From the NCBI GenBank assembly GCA_029262875.1, contig JAJCYO010000079.1, positions 1-36,651 of the forward strand: a DNA stretch of 36,651 nucleotides, in the 5' to 3' direction. The position numbers and the translations under genes are program-made. The notes under the pieces were generated by a model, which made no database searches, was not told the origin of the DNA, and worked only from the letters and a program-made list of their open reading frames with translations. The DNA is from Flavobacteriales bacterium. GTDB taxonomy: Bacteria > Bacteroidota > Bacteroidia > Flavobacteriales_E > Vicingaceae. Below are positions 1 through 7,037 of the stretch, piece after piece. Each line of letters begins with the position of its first letter. The first letter of the stretch is position 1.

Positions 1-37
1 AAGAAAAGAGAGAAAAATAAATATTAAATAAATCAAG

Positions 38-45
38 TATATTTG
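38..45 (+). promoter_or_regulatory. Possible -7 promoter box (TATATTTG)
   Basis: Exact match to the Bacteroidota -7 consensus TAnnTTTG. An ATG follows at 56-58 and opens a 29-codon frame that runs straight into the IS21-like repeats at 92-140 and stops there. No clear -33 TTTG lies 19-21 bases upstream, so this is a weak call. It may be the promoter of a gene whose body was lost. Confidence 0.3.
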
Positions 46-91
46 AACTATAATAATGGCTAATAATTACAATTCTTCGCCAGTGTTTTTA

Positions 92-140
92 GGTGGTCAG
101 TTTGCACCGTTTTTTAGTGGTCAATATAACCGTTTTTTCC
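92..140. repeat. IS21-like terminal repeats (remnant)
   Basis: Two imperfect direct copies of a unit of about 24 bases lie head to tail: GTGGTCAGTTTGCACCG plus a T run, then GTGGTCAATATAACCG plus a T run. Repeats of this look (GGTGGTCA...ACCG) are, from memory, typical of the multiple terminal repeats of IS21-family elements in Bacteroidota. No istA or istB gene is visible in the window, so this would be a leftover end or the edge of an element lying to the left. Confidence 0.4.
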
Positions 141-216
141 ACTAATAGCGGCACTTACAAATAATGTTTACCAAGGTATTTTAAGAAAGTTTAAAAAGAC
201 AATAAAGCAATTAAGA

Positions 217-468
217 TTAGATGCAAGACTTCGTGATTTTGTATTTGTTTTTATGACAGTTGCTTGTGAAGTAATTAAAGATACTTATGTGTTTTATGAC
301 ACTGATATTGCGTACGAAAAAATTTGCTAAGGCAATATCCTTAGAGTACTCTGTTTCATATGAAGCGGAGCAATACCTGCTACAAAAATATTTCTTTGTA
401 ACTAAATCATAATATCTATCGTTAATACAAGTCATGAATTGTTCATATAAATGGGGAGTAATCTCCAT
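217..468 (-). CDS. Hypothetical protein, 83 aa (doubtful)
   Basis: An open frame of 83 codons with ATG start. It is rich in Tyr, Phe, Cys and Asn and has no domain I recognise. It starts divergently only 8 bases from the equally doubtful frame at 477. The region is gene-poor and next to an IS-like remnant, so this may be a decayed or chance ORF. Confidence 0.25.
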   Translation of the reverse strand: MEITPHLYEQFMTCINDRYYDLVTKKYFCSRYCSASYETEYSKDIALANFFVRNISVIKHISIFNYFTSNCHKNKYKITKSCI

Positions 469-476
469 CTGATACC

Positions 477-686
477 ATGATTAAATTCGGGTATCAGAAT
501 CGGAACTTCATCTGCTCACTGGAACTTAAAATTTCAGATGTATTTAGGTTTTTACGCCTACTTATATTAGGGATTTTAGTGATTTCACAGACGGTGATGA
601 GTAAGCCTAACGACAGGGATGTCAATGGCGAAAGAGATGTAATCGTTGAAATATATGATTACATAGTAGAAAAATATGACCAGTAG
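477..686 (+). CDS. Hypothetical protein, 69 aa, one possible membrane segment (doubtful)
   Basis: A 69-codon frame with a hydrophobic stretch around residues 22-40 and a charged C-terminus. I do not recognise it. A hairpin terminator lies about 80 bases downstream (768-793), in the right place to end this transcript. That is the only contextual support for a real gene. Confidence 0.25.
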   Translation: MIKFGYQNRNFICSLELKISDVFRFLRLLILGILVISQTVMSKPNDRDVNGERDVIVEIYDYIVEKYDQ

Positions 687-767
687 GTCATGCGGCTTAA
701 AGTTTCTTTAAAAAAAGTAACTTGTACCCCTTGGAAACATTTTATAATTCAAGGAAGGAGTCAAAAC

Positions 768-801
768 AAAAGGTAGCGATTTCGCTACCTTTTATTTTTT
801 G
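768..801. terminator. Bidirectional hairpin terminator
   Basis: The stem AAAAGGTAGCG / CGCTACCTTTT (768-778 with 783-793) closes a four-base loop. On the plus strand it runs into a T-rich tail (791-800). On the minus strand the stem is followed by TTTTGTTTT. It can therefore stop the plus-strand frame at 477-686 and also serve as terminator for the minus-strand tRNA, whose 3' end is about 60 bases away. Confidence 0.65.
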
Positions 802-851
802 CCCTATTTAGACCTGCCAAATTTAGGTCTCAATTGAGAGGCTTTTTTTTG

Positions 852-925
852 TGGGCCCACCAGGGCTCGAACCTGGGACCCCTTGATTATGAGTCAAGTG
901 CTCTAACCAACTGAGCTATAGGCCC
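852..925 (-). tRNA. tRNA, anticodon CAU (probably tRNA-Ile2, possibly elongator tRNA-Met)
   Basis: A full 74-nt cloverleaf can be folded on the minus strand. The acceptor stem is GGGCCTA/TGGGCCC, the D-arm is AGCTCAGTTGGTTAGAGC, the anticodon arm is CTTGA-CTCATAA-TCAAG with CAU, and the T arm is CCAGG-TTCGAGC-CCTGG with discriminator A. CCA is not encoded. A CAU tRNA can be elongator Met or the lysidine-modified Ile2. The acceptor pairs C4-G69 and C5-G68 fit the TilS determinants of E. coli tRNA-Ile2, so Ile2 is favoured but not proven. The gene is the integration target of the element to its right: everything from the anticodon loop to the 5' end is repeated at 9064-9103, so the 5' half present here is probably element-derived. 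Confidence 0.93.
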
Positions 926-983
926 TTTCTAATTAGGACTAGAAATAGACTGCAATTTTACGTATAAGTTGGGAGTTAAGCAA
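886..983. repeat. Left attachment repeat (98 bp)
   Basis: Direct repeat of 9064-9161 with a single difference (C at 939, T at 9117). It begins in the anticodon stem-loop, covers the 5' half of the tRNA (886-925), and continues 58 bases into its promoter. Identity stops at 885/886 and at 983/984. Confidence 0.9.
953..983 (-). promoter_or_regulatory. Promoter of the CAU tRNA
   Basis: Read on the minus strand there is a -33 TTG (983-981), a 20-base spacer, and TAAAATTG (960-953), one mismatch from TAnnTTTG. The start would fall about 20 bases upstream of the tRNA 5' end. The -33 box ends exactly at the outer limit of the 98-bp att repeat, so the repeat carries the entire promoter. Confidence 0.55.
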
Positions 984-1053
984 CAAACCTGACTTAATTT
1001 TTGTTGCTTCCTTTACCTGCTTATTGTAGGGGAATATTTAGTATCTGAATAAC

Positions 1054-1077
1054 TCACCTGCAAATTCACCTGCAAAT
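1054..1077 (+). repeat. Integrase arm-type sites, two tandem 12-mers
   Basis: TCACCTGCAAAT occurs twice head to tail (1054-1065 and 1066-1077). A weaker copy, TTACCTGC, is at 1013-1020. A third close copy, TTACCTGCAAAT, lies inside the right end at 8993-9004 in the same orientation. Short repeated sites just inside both att sites are what tyrosine integrases bind with their N-terminal arm-binding domain. Confidence 0.5.
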
Positions 1078-1094
1078 TTTACTTGACAGTGATG

Positions 1095-1114
1095 TGCTAC
1101 AAAATTAAGTAGCA
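1095..1114. promoter_or_regulatory. Inverted repeat at the integrase start codon
   Basis: TGCTAC (1095-1100) and GTAGCA (1109-1114) are perfect inverted arms around an 8-base loop. The right arm ends on the A of the integrase ATG. This could be an operator for autoregulation or an RNA hairpin that hides the start codon. Confidence 0.4.
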
Positions 1115-2334
1115 TGATACACTTAAAAACTACCTGTGATAAACGCAGGATTAAGAAAGATGGCACCAGTCCAATCGTCTTTAGAATTTCCCTTAACGGT
1201 AAATCCAGAGATGTAGCAAGTGGATTCTCCTGTTTACCTAATCACTGGGATAAGAATAACAGTTGTGTTAAGCCGAAAACACCTGAGTTAAAAATAATGG
1301 GGCAGAGACTTAAAGATAAGGAGTTAATGCTTTTGGACAAGTTAAGGAAGTATGAGCAGAACTTCCCCAACGGATCTGATGTGCAAATGGTGAAGAATCA
1401 TCTTTGTGCAAAAGAGGAGAAGCCCAGAACGGTAGAGAAGCTGTGGTTAGAAGAAGTATCAAGGATGGAGAAAGCCAACCGCTATGGAAATGCTAATAAC
1501 TACAGTAGCGCTTTAGGTGGGGTAAAACAGATTACCTCATTAGATGTTCCTTTTGAAAGAATAGACTACACATGGCTGGTAGAACTTGATACTAACCTTA
1601 GAGCGAAAGGGCTAAAAGTTAATAGTGTTGCAGTTTATATGCGTACCTTAAGAAGCATCTACAACAAAGCTATTAATTACGGAATAGCTGATGCAAATGC
1701 TTATCCTTTCCGTAGATACAGAATAAAATCTGAATCTACTGTACCCAGAGTTGCATCTATAGAAGAACTACGCCAGTTCTTTGACTTCACTCCTGCTGAT
1801 AACAAGCATTATAACGCATGGTGCTATGGTAGACTTATCTTTCTGCTCCGTGGAATCAACTTTACGGATTTAGCTTTACTTACACGTGAAAATCTAAAAC
1901 ACGGCAGGGTGGTGTACAAACGGGCTAAAACACATAAACTGTACTCCATTAAGCTGTTACCTCTTGCTGATGAAATAATCAAAAGCTACATGGATGATGG
2001 TAGAGAGGCACTCCTACCGATTTTAACTAATCAGGAGCTATACAACATCAGCAAACTACCTGAGCGGATAGGACAACAACGGAAGAATACCAATAAGTGG
2101 CTCCGTCAAATTGGAGAGAAACTGGAGCTAACAGAAAAATGTACCAGCTATATGTTTCGTTATAGCCATGCATCAGCTTGCCAGAAACTTGGATATGCAA
2201 AAGAACTTATCAGCCACAGTCTTGGCCATTCTTTTGGCGTGCAAGTAACCAATTGCTACTTGGAGGATTATGATTTAGAGGTTATAGACCAGATGAATAT
2301 GGTAGTGTGTAATAGAGTAATTAGGGGAGTTTAA
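1114..2334 (+). CDS. Tyrosine recombinase/integrase
   Basis: A 406-aa site-specific recombinase that presumably integrates and excises the element at the tRNA. The N-terminal third looks like the arm-binding/SAM-like domain of Bacteroidota phage integrases. The catalytic domain shows R246 (LLRGINF), a Lys near 272 (RAKTHK), R349 in TSYMFRYSHA, H372 (SLGHS) and the nucleophile Y382 (NCYLEDYD). The first His of the classical HxxR box is a Tyr (Y346), as in many Bacteroidetes integrases. The gene sits immediately inside the left att repeat, reading inward, with arm-type repeats and an inverted repeat before it. It ends 8 bases from the convergent lipoprotein gene, and a hairpin can form over both stops (2321-2354). 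Confidence 0.93.
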   Translation: MIHLKTTCDKRRIKKDGTSPIVFRISLNGKSRDVASGFSCLPNHWDKNNSCVKPKTPELKIMGQRLKDKELMLLDKLRKYEQNFPNGSDVQMVKNHLCAKEEKPRTVEKLWLEEVSRMEKANRYGNANNYSSALGGVKQITSLDVPFERIDYTWLVELDTNLRAKGLKVNSVAVYMRTLRSIYNKAINYGIADANAYPFRRYRIKSESTVPRVASIEELRQFFDFTPADNKHYNAWCYGRLIFLLRGINFTDLALLTRENLKHGRVVYKRAKTHKLYSIKLLPLADEIIKSYMDDGREALLPILTNQELYNISKLPERIGQQRKNTNKWLRQIGEKLELTEKCTSYMFRYSHASACQKLGYAKELISHSLGHSFGVQVTNCYLEDYDLEVIDQMNMVVCNRVIRGV

Positions 2335-2342
2335 AAGCTTCT

Positions 2343-2990
2343 CTAATTAAACTCTCTCACTGGTCTACACTTAGCTGGATTTGAAGTGTTTCTCGGGTAC
2401 TCGTCTCCAGTAAAAAAGTTAATTCCCCAAGCTGCTCCTAAGCTTTCTTGGGTCGAGCTATGATAAACCTGACCAGCAAAGTTAGTGGGGTAAAGAGGGT
2501 AAAGTATAGTGTAAATCAATCTTAGTTCATCTATACTGGGTAAAAACCAGTCAGAATAGCCTCCATAACTTAAGGTATCACATAAATATGCCATATTGTT
2601 ACCCGACCCCTGTGCGACTAAAATAGAATCTGTATTTGTGGCACCTGAACCTACTGTAGAATCAGTTGCACCAGTCATTATATAGCTACCGTTCCACCAT
2701 ATTGATGAGAAGTTTGTATTGCCATAAAAATCATAAATGGCTACCAATCCTGAGCCATTAGCAGAATCCACATGAAATATTATTCCTGCCTGATATCTCT
2801 TTCCAATAAAGCTATCCACAGGGTTGTATGATAATAAATTTGAAATATTTACACCTAAGTCTAACTGCTGCTGTATGTGAGTAGGAGCATAATTGGAAGT
2901 GTTTTCAGGTGGTATAGGTCTTTCTTCCTTAGAACATCCTAAGAAAAAAATCAGGAAAGAACAGAATAGTATGTAGTGGACTGGTTTCAT
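2343..2990 (-). CDS. Lipoprotein with Lcl/DUF1566-like C-terminal domain
   Basis: 215 aa. The N-terminus is a lipoprotein signal ending in the lipobox FFLGC, so C19 would be lipidated and the protein anchored in an envelope membrane. The C-terminal part has hallmarks of the Lcl C-terminal/DUF1566 family: a GGYSDWFLPSIDEL box, YHSSTQ, a W-containing AWGINFF stretch and CRPVREF at the end. The family is extracellular or surface-exposed, and its exact role is usually unknown. It is the last gene of a minus-strand cassette (3842 to 2343) inside the element. Its first residues (MKPVHYIL) closely resemble those of the upstream gene (MKPLYYIL), suggesting a duplicated signal-peptide region. It is likely cargo, not mobility machinery. 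Confidence 0.75.
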   Translation of the reverse strand: MKPVHYILFCSFLIFFLGCSKEERPIPPENTSNYAPTHIQQQLDLGVNISNLLSYNPVDSFIGKRYQAGIIFHVDSANGSGLVAIYDFYGNTNFSSIWWNGSYIMTGATDSTVGSGATNTDSILVAQGSGNNMAYLCDTLSYGGYSDWFLPSIDELRLIYTILYPLYPTNFAGQVYHSSTQESLGAAWGINFFTGDEYPRNTSNPAKCRPVREFN

Positions 2991-3014
2991 AATAATAAAG
3001 GTACAGAAATAGTG

Positions 3015-3470
3015 TTATTTTGATACTTCTTCAGGATAGTTCTCTATCTTATCATGAAAAACTTGATGGTTAAAAACTACTTTTTGATCCTGATTAAGTT
3101 TAGGAATTAAGCACCAGTGGCTAAAGACTACTCCATTTTTGAACATTCCATAAACCGTTTCTATGGTATTATGGCTGTATATTCCAGTCTGTCTATCATA
3201 TACGGTTTCACACTTAAAAATAGGTCTACTCCCTGAGCCATAAGTTAGCCCAATGAGGGTGTACTTTTCAAAGTCTATGTAGCCTATGTTTATTGCACAT
3301 CCTGTAAAAAAATCTTGATTCCTCCTGTACTCTTTCTTGGAGGTAAACACTTTTTCACCCTTAACTTGACAACTTACTTCAACTTCTACACAGTCTAATG
3401 TGTCTTGAGAATAACCACTTAATGTTAGCCCCAACAAGCAGCAGATTAATATGTAGTAAAGTGGTTTCAT
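3015..3470 (-). CDS. Secreted hypothetical protein
   Basis: 151 aa when started at the ATG at 3470. A longer reading from 3566 is possible but would overlap the upstream gene by 100 bases. The chosen start begins with a clear signal peptide (MKPLYYILICCLLGLTLSGY, cleavage probably before QDT) and overlaps the stop of the 62-aa gene as ATGA, a typical translational coupling. The mature part has several Cys and no domain I recognise. It is an envelope or periplasmic cargo protein of the element, co-transcribed with its neighbours. Confidence 0.6.
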   Translation of the reverse strand: MKPLYYILICCLLGLTLSGYSQDTLDCVEVEVSCQVKGEKVFTSKKEYRRNQDFFTGCAINIGYIDFEKYTLIGLTYGSGSRPIFKCETVYDRQTGIYSHNTIETVYGMFKNGVVFSHWCLIPKLNQDQKVVFNHQVFHDKIENYPEEVSK

Positions 3471-3655
3471 GACTTCTTCTTTTTTCTCATGCTTATGCCT
3501 AATAAGATTAAACTTAAGACCATAAAACTTGGTCCAGAATAGATTCCTTTGAATGCATCTGGCCAATGCATGACCTTAAACATGCATCCTGTACCTAATA
3601 GCATCAGCCCCATCAACATTACCACCAGTGATATAATGAAAAGAGCTTTTCCCAT
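3467..3655 (-). CDS. Small membrane protein with GldL-like FKxxHWP motif
   Basis: 62 aa with two hydrophobic helices (about 4-26 and 41-56) and a basic tail (RKKKKS). The loop between them reads MFKVMHWPDA. This resembles the GxxFKIxHWPGA motif found in the membrane part of GldL and in many small Bacteroidota inner-membrane proteins of unknown role. Its stop overlaps the start of the next gene (ATGA), so the two are probably translated together. It is not GldL itself, because it lacks the cytoplasmic domain. Confidence 0.6.
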   Translation of the reverse strand: MGKALFIISLVVMLMGLMLLGTGCMFKVMHWPDAFKGIYSGPSFMVLSLILLGISMRKKKKS

Positions 3656-3707
3656 GCTCTAAAGATAACTAATTCTGGTGAGCTTTATTATGTTAAGTAG
3701 AATCTGC

Positions 3708-3842
3708 TCACAAAAAGTACATCAGAAGAAACAGCCCAAGTATTACCATTGCTATAATGCCTAACCCTAACCAGCTATTACCCTGACCTTTGTGCTTTCC
3801 CATCCAGTACCAGCCTTTATTTTCTCCAGGTTCTTTATGCAT
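3708..3842 (-). CDS. Tiny single-pass membrane protein, 44 aa
   Basis: This frame begins MHKEPGENKGWYWMGKHKGQ and continues into one strongly hydrophobic helix (residues about 24-44) that ends the protein. The soluble N-terminus is Gly/Lys/Trp-rich. It lies 52 bases upstream of the 62-aa membrane protein on the same strand and would be the first gene of the envelope cassette. The clean hydrophilic-to-hydrophobic layout supports a real gene. Function unknown. Confidence 0.5.
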   Translation of the reverse strand: MHKEPGENKGWYWMGKHKGQGNSWLGLGIIAMVILGLFLLMYFL

Positions 3843-3913
3843 CACCTAAAAGTACACCTGATTGGTCACATAACAAGAAGCTACTTTTCAGAACTTTTTA
3901 ACAGCTGTTGATA

Positions 3914-4312
3914 TTACTCCAAAAACTTAAACTTATCGTCAGGGAGGTGCCTCATTAAACCTTTATGAATACGTCTAACGCCTTCTAATGTATTTCTTAA
4001 GTAATCTGGGTAGTACACAGGATTAACCTGATATATTCGTGTACCGCCAACATGTACCAACTGACCTGTATAAGCCAAATAATGAAAGGCTTTATACACT
4101 GTTCTAATTCTGGGTTTCTGTACGCTGGGAAGAGTTATAATGAACTCTTTACAAAAGTTTGAATCGGCAGTTACATCTAATCCTATCCGTGCTTCAGCTA
4201 ATATGAACCCCAGTAAGTCTACTGCGCATTTTTCTACTGCTTTAGTTGGCTTTAAAGTGAAGGTTAAGCCAGCATCTATTTCTTCTAATGTTAATTTTTT
4301 CATGTTGTTCAT
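3914..4312 (-). CDS. Hypothetical protein, possible winged-helix fold
   Basis: 132 aa, directly downstream of the polymerase gene (12 bases), so probably co-transcribed. Residues about 70-105 look like a winged-helix: helix TVYKAFHYLAYTG, then a hairpin QLVHVGGTRIYQVNP. This resembles the wing segment of plasmid initiators and small replication-associated proteins. It might assist replication initiation or copy control for the element, but this is inference from position and a short stretch. Confidence 0.5.
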   Translation of the reverse strand: MNNMKKLTLEEIDAGLTFTLKPTKAVEKCAVDLLGFILAEARIGLDVTADSNFCKEFIITLPSVQKPRIRTVYKAFHYLAYTGQLVHVGGTRIYQVNPVYYPDYLRNTLEGVRRIHKGLMRHLPDDKFKFLE

Positions 4313-4324
4313 CTTTTAATAGTA

Positions 4325-5869
4325 CTAAGAACCAAGTGGCTTCCACTCATCTTCTGTTACTGTAGGTGATATTCCAATATGCTGTTGTAACACATCTTCC
4401 ATCACTTTTCTTGCTACAGCTTTATACTGCTCAGGAACAGTAATTGAATCATGGATAGTTATTACTGGTATTTTCAGTTTGGTTAGCTTTTTGGCTATGA
4501 CATCAAGAAACAAGTGGCTCTCCATCCTCTGTAACAACATTGGAGCATTCTTGTAAGCTGTAGTATCTTTATATGTACCACATTTCAACAGCAGTAGCAG
4601 ATTACCCTCAGCTGGGAACAGCTTTAAGAACTCCTGAAATGGTTTCATCTCTTCTCTACTTTTCCTGTTCTTTGGGTTACAGTAAAACATGTGCATCACT
4701 TCTAATTTTGCTTTATCTCGGCTACTAAATAAATCCCCATCTTTATCTAAAAATTTTCCACTGAACTCCTGTTGTAGAAACTCATATAACCCCTGCTGAC
4801 ATAAACTTGAGAAGTTTAAATTCTGTATCCCTTTAGTAGTATGGGATTGAGCTATACTCTGCAACATAATAGATAAAGGCTTAAGCTGTTTACTATTTAC
4901 TGCCTTTACTACTTCATCTCTACTACCTACTGGTATCACTGATGTATCTATTACTACCTTCTTTTCTTTTTTCATCTTCTGTAGGTGGTTGTACATGTCA
5001 ATGTGTAATCCCTTCAAGCTAAACTTACCCTCTCTTATTATGAAATCATCATGTAGAATACCATTCAGGAGATATGGTTGGCTGTTCTTTAAATCTAAGC
5101 TCCACAAGGCTAACCCGTCATACTTAAGGAAGTTTCTAAACTCTGATGGGCTGTAGGTTAATATGCTGTGAAAACGGTTGCCAAAAGCATCTACAGAGCA
5201 GTTATACTTCTGCTGTACGAAATCCTCCAACAATTGTTTATGTCTCTCTAATCTTAAGTTAGGATGCAGCATTTCTTTCTTCTTTATTGTGCCTTTAGCC
5301 ATCATCTGCTGCTCCGATTTGTATTTCACTCTGTAAAGTTTATCCTCCTGATTTATCCAGTTCTCTGTTGCTTTCTTATCTATTGTTAGCTTGCCAGTAT
5401 TTAGCACGTCAGTTAGATGTTTTACTGGCTTCAGATTAATCGATTTTAGCTGCTGTATTTCTGTATCTACTTTTTTAATCTGCCGTAAAACACAAGCATC
5501 TGTAACTTCTAAAGACTGACATGCACCATAGATAAACTTCTCATGGATGCGGTATTTCATGCTTGTTATTCCAGCAATGTAGCTATCTTTAAACTCAATA
5601 ATACCATGCTTAATTAAGGCTTCTCTGTATTTCTTATAATGGTAGCCCATCACTTTTTTAAGGAATTCAGCCTGTAGTGATACCCACAATTTATCACTGG
5701 ATAATTGCTCGTCATCCTTCATTCTGTAGATACAATTGCTGTAAATAGTACCCACCATATACACCAGCCTGTCATGAATTTTGTTTACACTGGCTCCTTT
5801 TTCATACTGCTGTAGTTGTTGAGCAATCATCTTTAAATCAACACCCACAGGAAGAAGATATTTTTTCAT
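4325..5869 (-). CDS. Single-subunit polymerase of the PolA/T7-RNAP superfamily (TV-Pol-like)
   Basis: 514 aa with the three palm/fingers motifs in order. Motif A is LDLKNSQPYLLN with D259 and Q264. Motif B is SSRDKAKLEVMHMFYC with R384, K388, M392 and Y396, the same R-x3-K-x3-M-x3-Y spacing as T7 RNA polymerase (R627, K631, Y639) and PolA. Motif C is TIHDSITVPE with D474 in HDS. Before motif A there is GNRFHSILTYSPSEFR (230-245), and before motif C a helix LLQRMESHLFLDVIAKKL. No 3'-5' exonuclease is present. The N-terminus (about 60-110) resembles a winged-helix DNA-binding region. The pattern fits the TV-Pol family reported from transposons and viruses, which was proposed to combine primase and DNA polymerase activity. 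It probably replicates the element. Confidence 0.7.
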   Translation of the reverse strand: MKKYLLPVGVDLKMIAQQLQQYEKGASVNKIHDRLVYMVGTIYSNCIYRMKDDEQLSSDKLWVSLQAEFLKKVMGYHYKKYREALIKHGIIEFKDSYIAGITSMKYRIHEKFIYGACQSLEVTDACVLRQIKKVDTEIQQLKSINLKPVKHLTDVLNTGKLTIDKKATENWINQEDKLYRVKYKSEQQMMAKGTIKKKEMLHPNLRLERHKQLLEDFVQQKYNCSVDAFGNRFHSILTYSPSEFRNFLKYDGLALWSLDLKNSQPYLLNGILHDDFIIREGKFSLKGLHIDMYNHLQKMKKEKKVVIDTSVIPVGSRDEVVKAVNSKQLKPLSIMLQSIAQSHTTKGIQNLNFSSLCQQGLYEFLQQEFSGKFLDKDGDLFSSRDKAKLEVMHMFYCNPKNRKSREEMKPFQEFLKLFPAEGNLLLLLKCGTYKDTTAYKNAPMLLQRMESHLFLDVIAKKLTKLKIPVITIHDSITVPEQYKAVARKVMEDVLQQHIGISPTVTEDEWKPLGS

Positions 5870-6341
5870 CCTTTAGTAAATTAAGTTAAACCCTTTGCCT
5901 TCATGGCATTAGGTTGATTCCTTAGTAAATTTTCTTAGTTGATTGATTTAGTAGAACCAGAGATTTCTGGTTCATAAAAGACGCAAATGTTAAAAAACAG
6001 TTGCCTCCCATAAAAAATATATTCCACAGCATGAGGTTACCACCTGATAAAACTACCCCCGTCCTTTTATTTTTAGCCCCATCCCCCCGTTAAAAGCAGA
6101 ACAAGAATACATGCCTCCGCTGCTTATATCAGGCGGATGTGTTGAAGTGAGAGAGAGGATACCTCAAACACCACTTTTCTTTATAAAAAGGAATCCAGCA
6201 AACACCCGTTTTTGCACCATCTATATAGCTACAGATTTTACTTTATTAGATTCTTAAACTTTAAAAATGTAATTATCCATTACAAGAACCCTTCACATAA
6301 CTCAGAATTATGGATGATTTCACTAACTTTAACCTCAGATT
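5870..6341. other. Gene-free control region, candidate origin
   Basis: 472 bases between the divergent polymerase and 6342 genes. It contains a perfect 8-bp inverted repeat GAACCAGA/TCTGGTTC (5954-5961, 5966-5973, loop GATT). The direct repeat TTAGTAAATT occurs at 5873-5882 and 5922-5931. A short pyrimidine-rich block lies at 6055-6090, and an imperfect CCGC/GCGG hairpin at 6117-6136. Such a stretch next to a replication gene could hold an origin, operators and two divergent promoters, but no definite iteron array is seen. Confidence 0.35.
5954..5973. promoter_or_regulatory. Inverted repeat upstream of the polymerase gene
   Basis: GAACCAGA GATT TCTGGTTC, 8-bp perfect arms with a 4-base loop, about 85 bases upstream of the polymerase start. 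Possible operator, perhaps for the XRE protein encoded nearby, or a transcript-leader hairpin. Confidence 0.4.
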
Positions 6342-6665
6342 ATGGCAATACCGATAGAATTTTTTAGTGTAATTGTACCAAAACAGGTTATCCAGCAGAA
6401 ATATGATGGTGGCTTAGACCAGTACAAAGCTGATGTACCTAATGCATCTTATAAAGAAGATGAGCACCTTACACGTGTGGGATTAATGGATGATTTAAGT
6501 CTCACTTTCTTCTGTGAAAAGATTATCTCCAAAGGGCTGCACTTCCATGAAGCACCAAATTACTCCACAGATTTTGTTGTGGTTCAACAGCTACAGGGGA
6601 AAAGATGGAAAGCGGAGTGGTTAAATCAAACCGATGATGGTGACTGTGTTAATTATTGTAATTAA
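6342..6665 (+). CDS. Hypothetical protein, 107 aa
   Basis: I do not recognise this protein. It is soluble, acidic and has no signal peptide. The first 60 residues are mixed alpha/beta, and a Trp-rich segment near the end (KRWKAEWLNQTDDGD) is notable. It is divergent from the polymerase gene, across the putative origin region. Its last 17 bases overlap the convergent XRE gene, so the two 3' ends are antisense to each other. It is probably an accessory gene of the element. Confidence 0.5.
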   Translation: MAIPIEFFSVIVPKQVIQQKYDGGLDQYKADVPNASYKEDEHLTRVGLMDDLSLTFFCEKIISKGLHFHEAPNYSTDFVVVQQLQGKRWKAEWLNQTDDGDCVNYCN

Positions 6666-6879
6666 AATCAGCTAAGAACTCCACTAAGGTCATGTCTAAT
6701 CCTTTAGCTACTTGAGTAATTATAAATAAGGACGGTGAGTAACCACCACTTTCTAACTTGTGGAGGTTAGGTCTATCCATTTCTATGATTTCAGAAAAAG
6801 CAGCACCAGTATAGCCTTTAGCTTCACGGTGCTTTCTAATATGTTCACCTATCTTCTCTTGAAACTCAGCCTTATCCAT
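6649..6879 (-). CDS. XRE/Cro-type helix-turn-helix regulator
   Basis: 76 aa, nearly all a single HTH_3 domain. There is an initial helix IGEHIRKHREAKG, helix 2 GAAFSEIIEM, recognition helix DRPNLHKLESG, and a C-terminal helix ending TLVEFLADF. Proteins of this size act as dimeric repressors of integrative elements or as antitoxin-like regulators. Its gene is divergent from 7038 across 158 bases that contain a TAnnTTTG box (6955-6962), and the tail overlaps the 6342 gene. Likely controls the element's genes. Confidence 0.85.
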   Translation of the reverse strand: MDKAEFQEKIGEHIRKHREAKGYTGAAFSEIIEMDRPNLHKLESGGYSPSLFIITQVAKGLDMTLVEFLADFNYNN

Positions 6880-6954
6880 ACTATCAGAGTATAACTTTTA
6901 CTCAAAAAGATGCTTTTTCTTTAATTAAGCTGTTATACTATAGTACACATTTAG

Positions 6955-6962
6955 TATATTTG
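6955..6962 (+). promoter_or_regulatory. Possible -7 box (TATATTTG) for the 7038 gene
   Basis: Exact TAnnTTTG match in the XRE/7038 intergenic region. It would give a leader of about 70 bases before the ATG at 7038. No clean -33 TTTG is visible. The AT-rich surroundings (TATACTATAGTACACATTTAG) could also carry XRE operators. Confidence 0.4.
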
Positions 6963-7037
6963 ATGAGCTAAACACTATAAGTTATAAAAACACTGATAAC
7001 GATATTACTATTATTACCACTGAGCCTATTTTCTCAG

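Noticed and set aside
827-850. TCTCAATTGAGA palindrome followed by a T run as a terminator
   Set aside because: The palindrome leaves no loop, so a stable hairpin is doubtful, and no plus-strand gene lies directly upstream of it. The 768-793 hairpin is better.
3471-3566. Longer N-terminus for the secreted protein at 3015-3470
   Set aside because: It would overlap the 62-aa gene by 100 bases and bury the signal peptide. The ATGA coupling supports the start at 3470.
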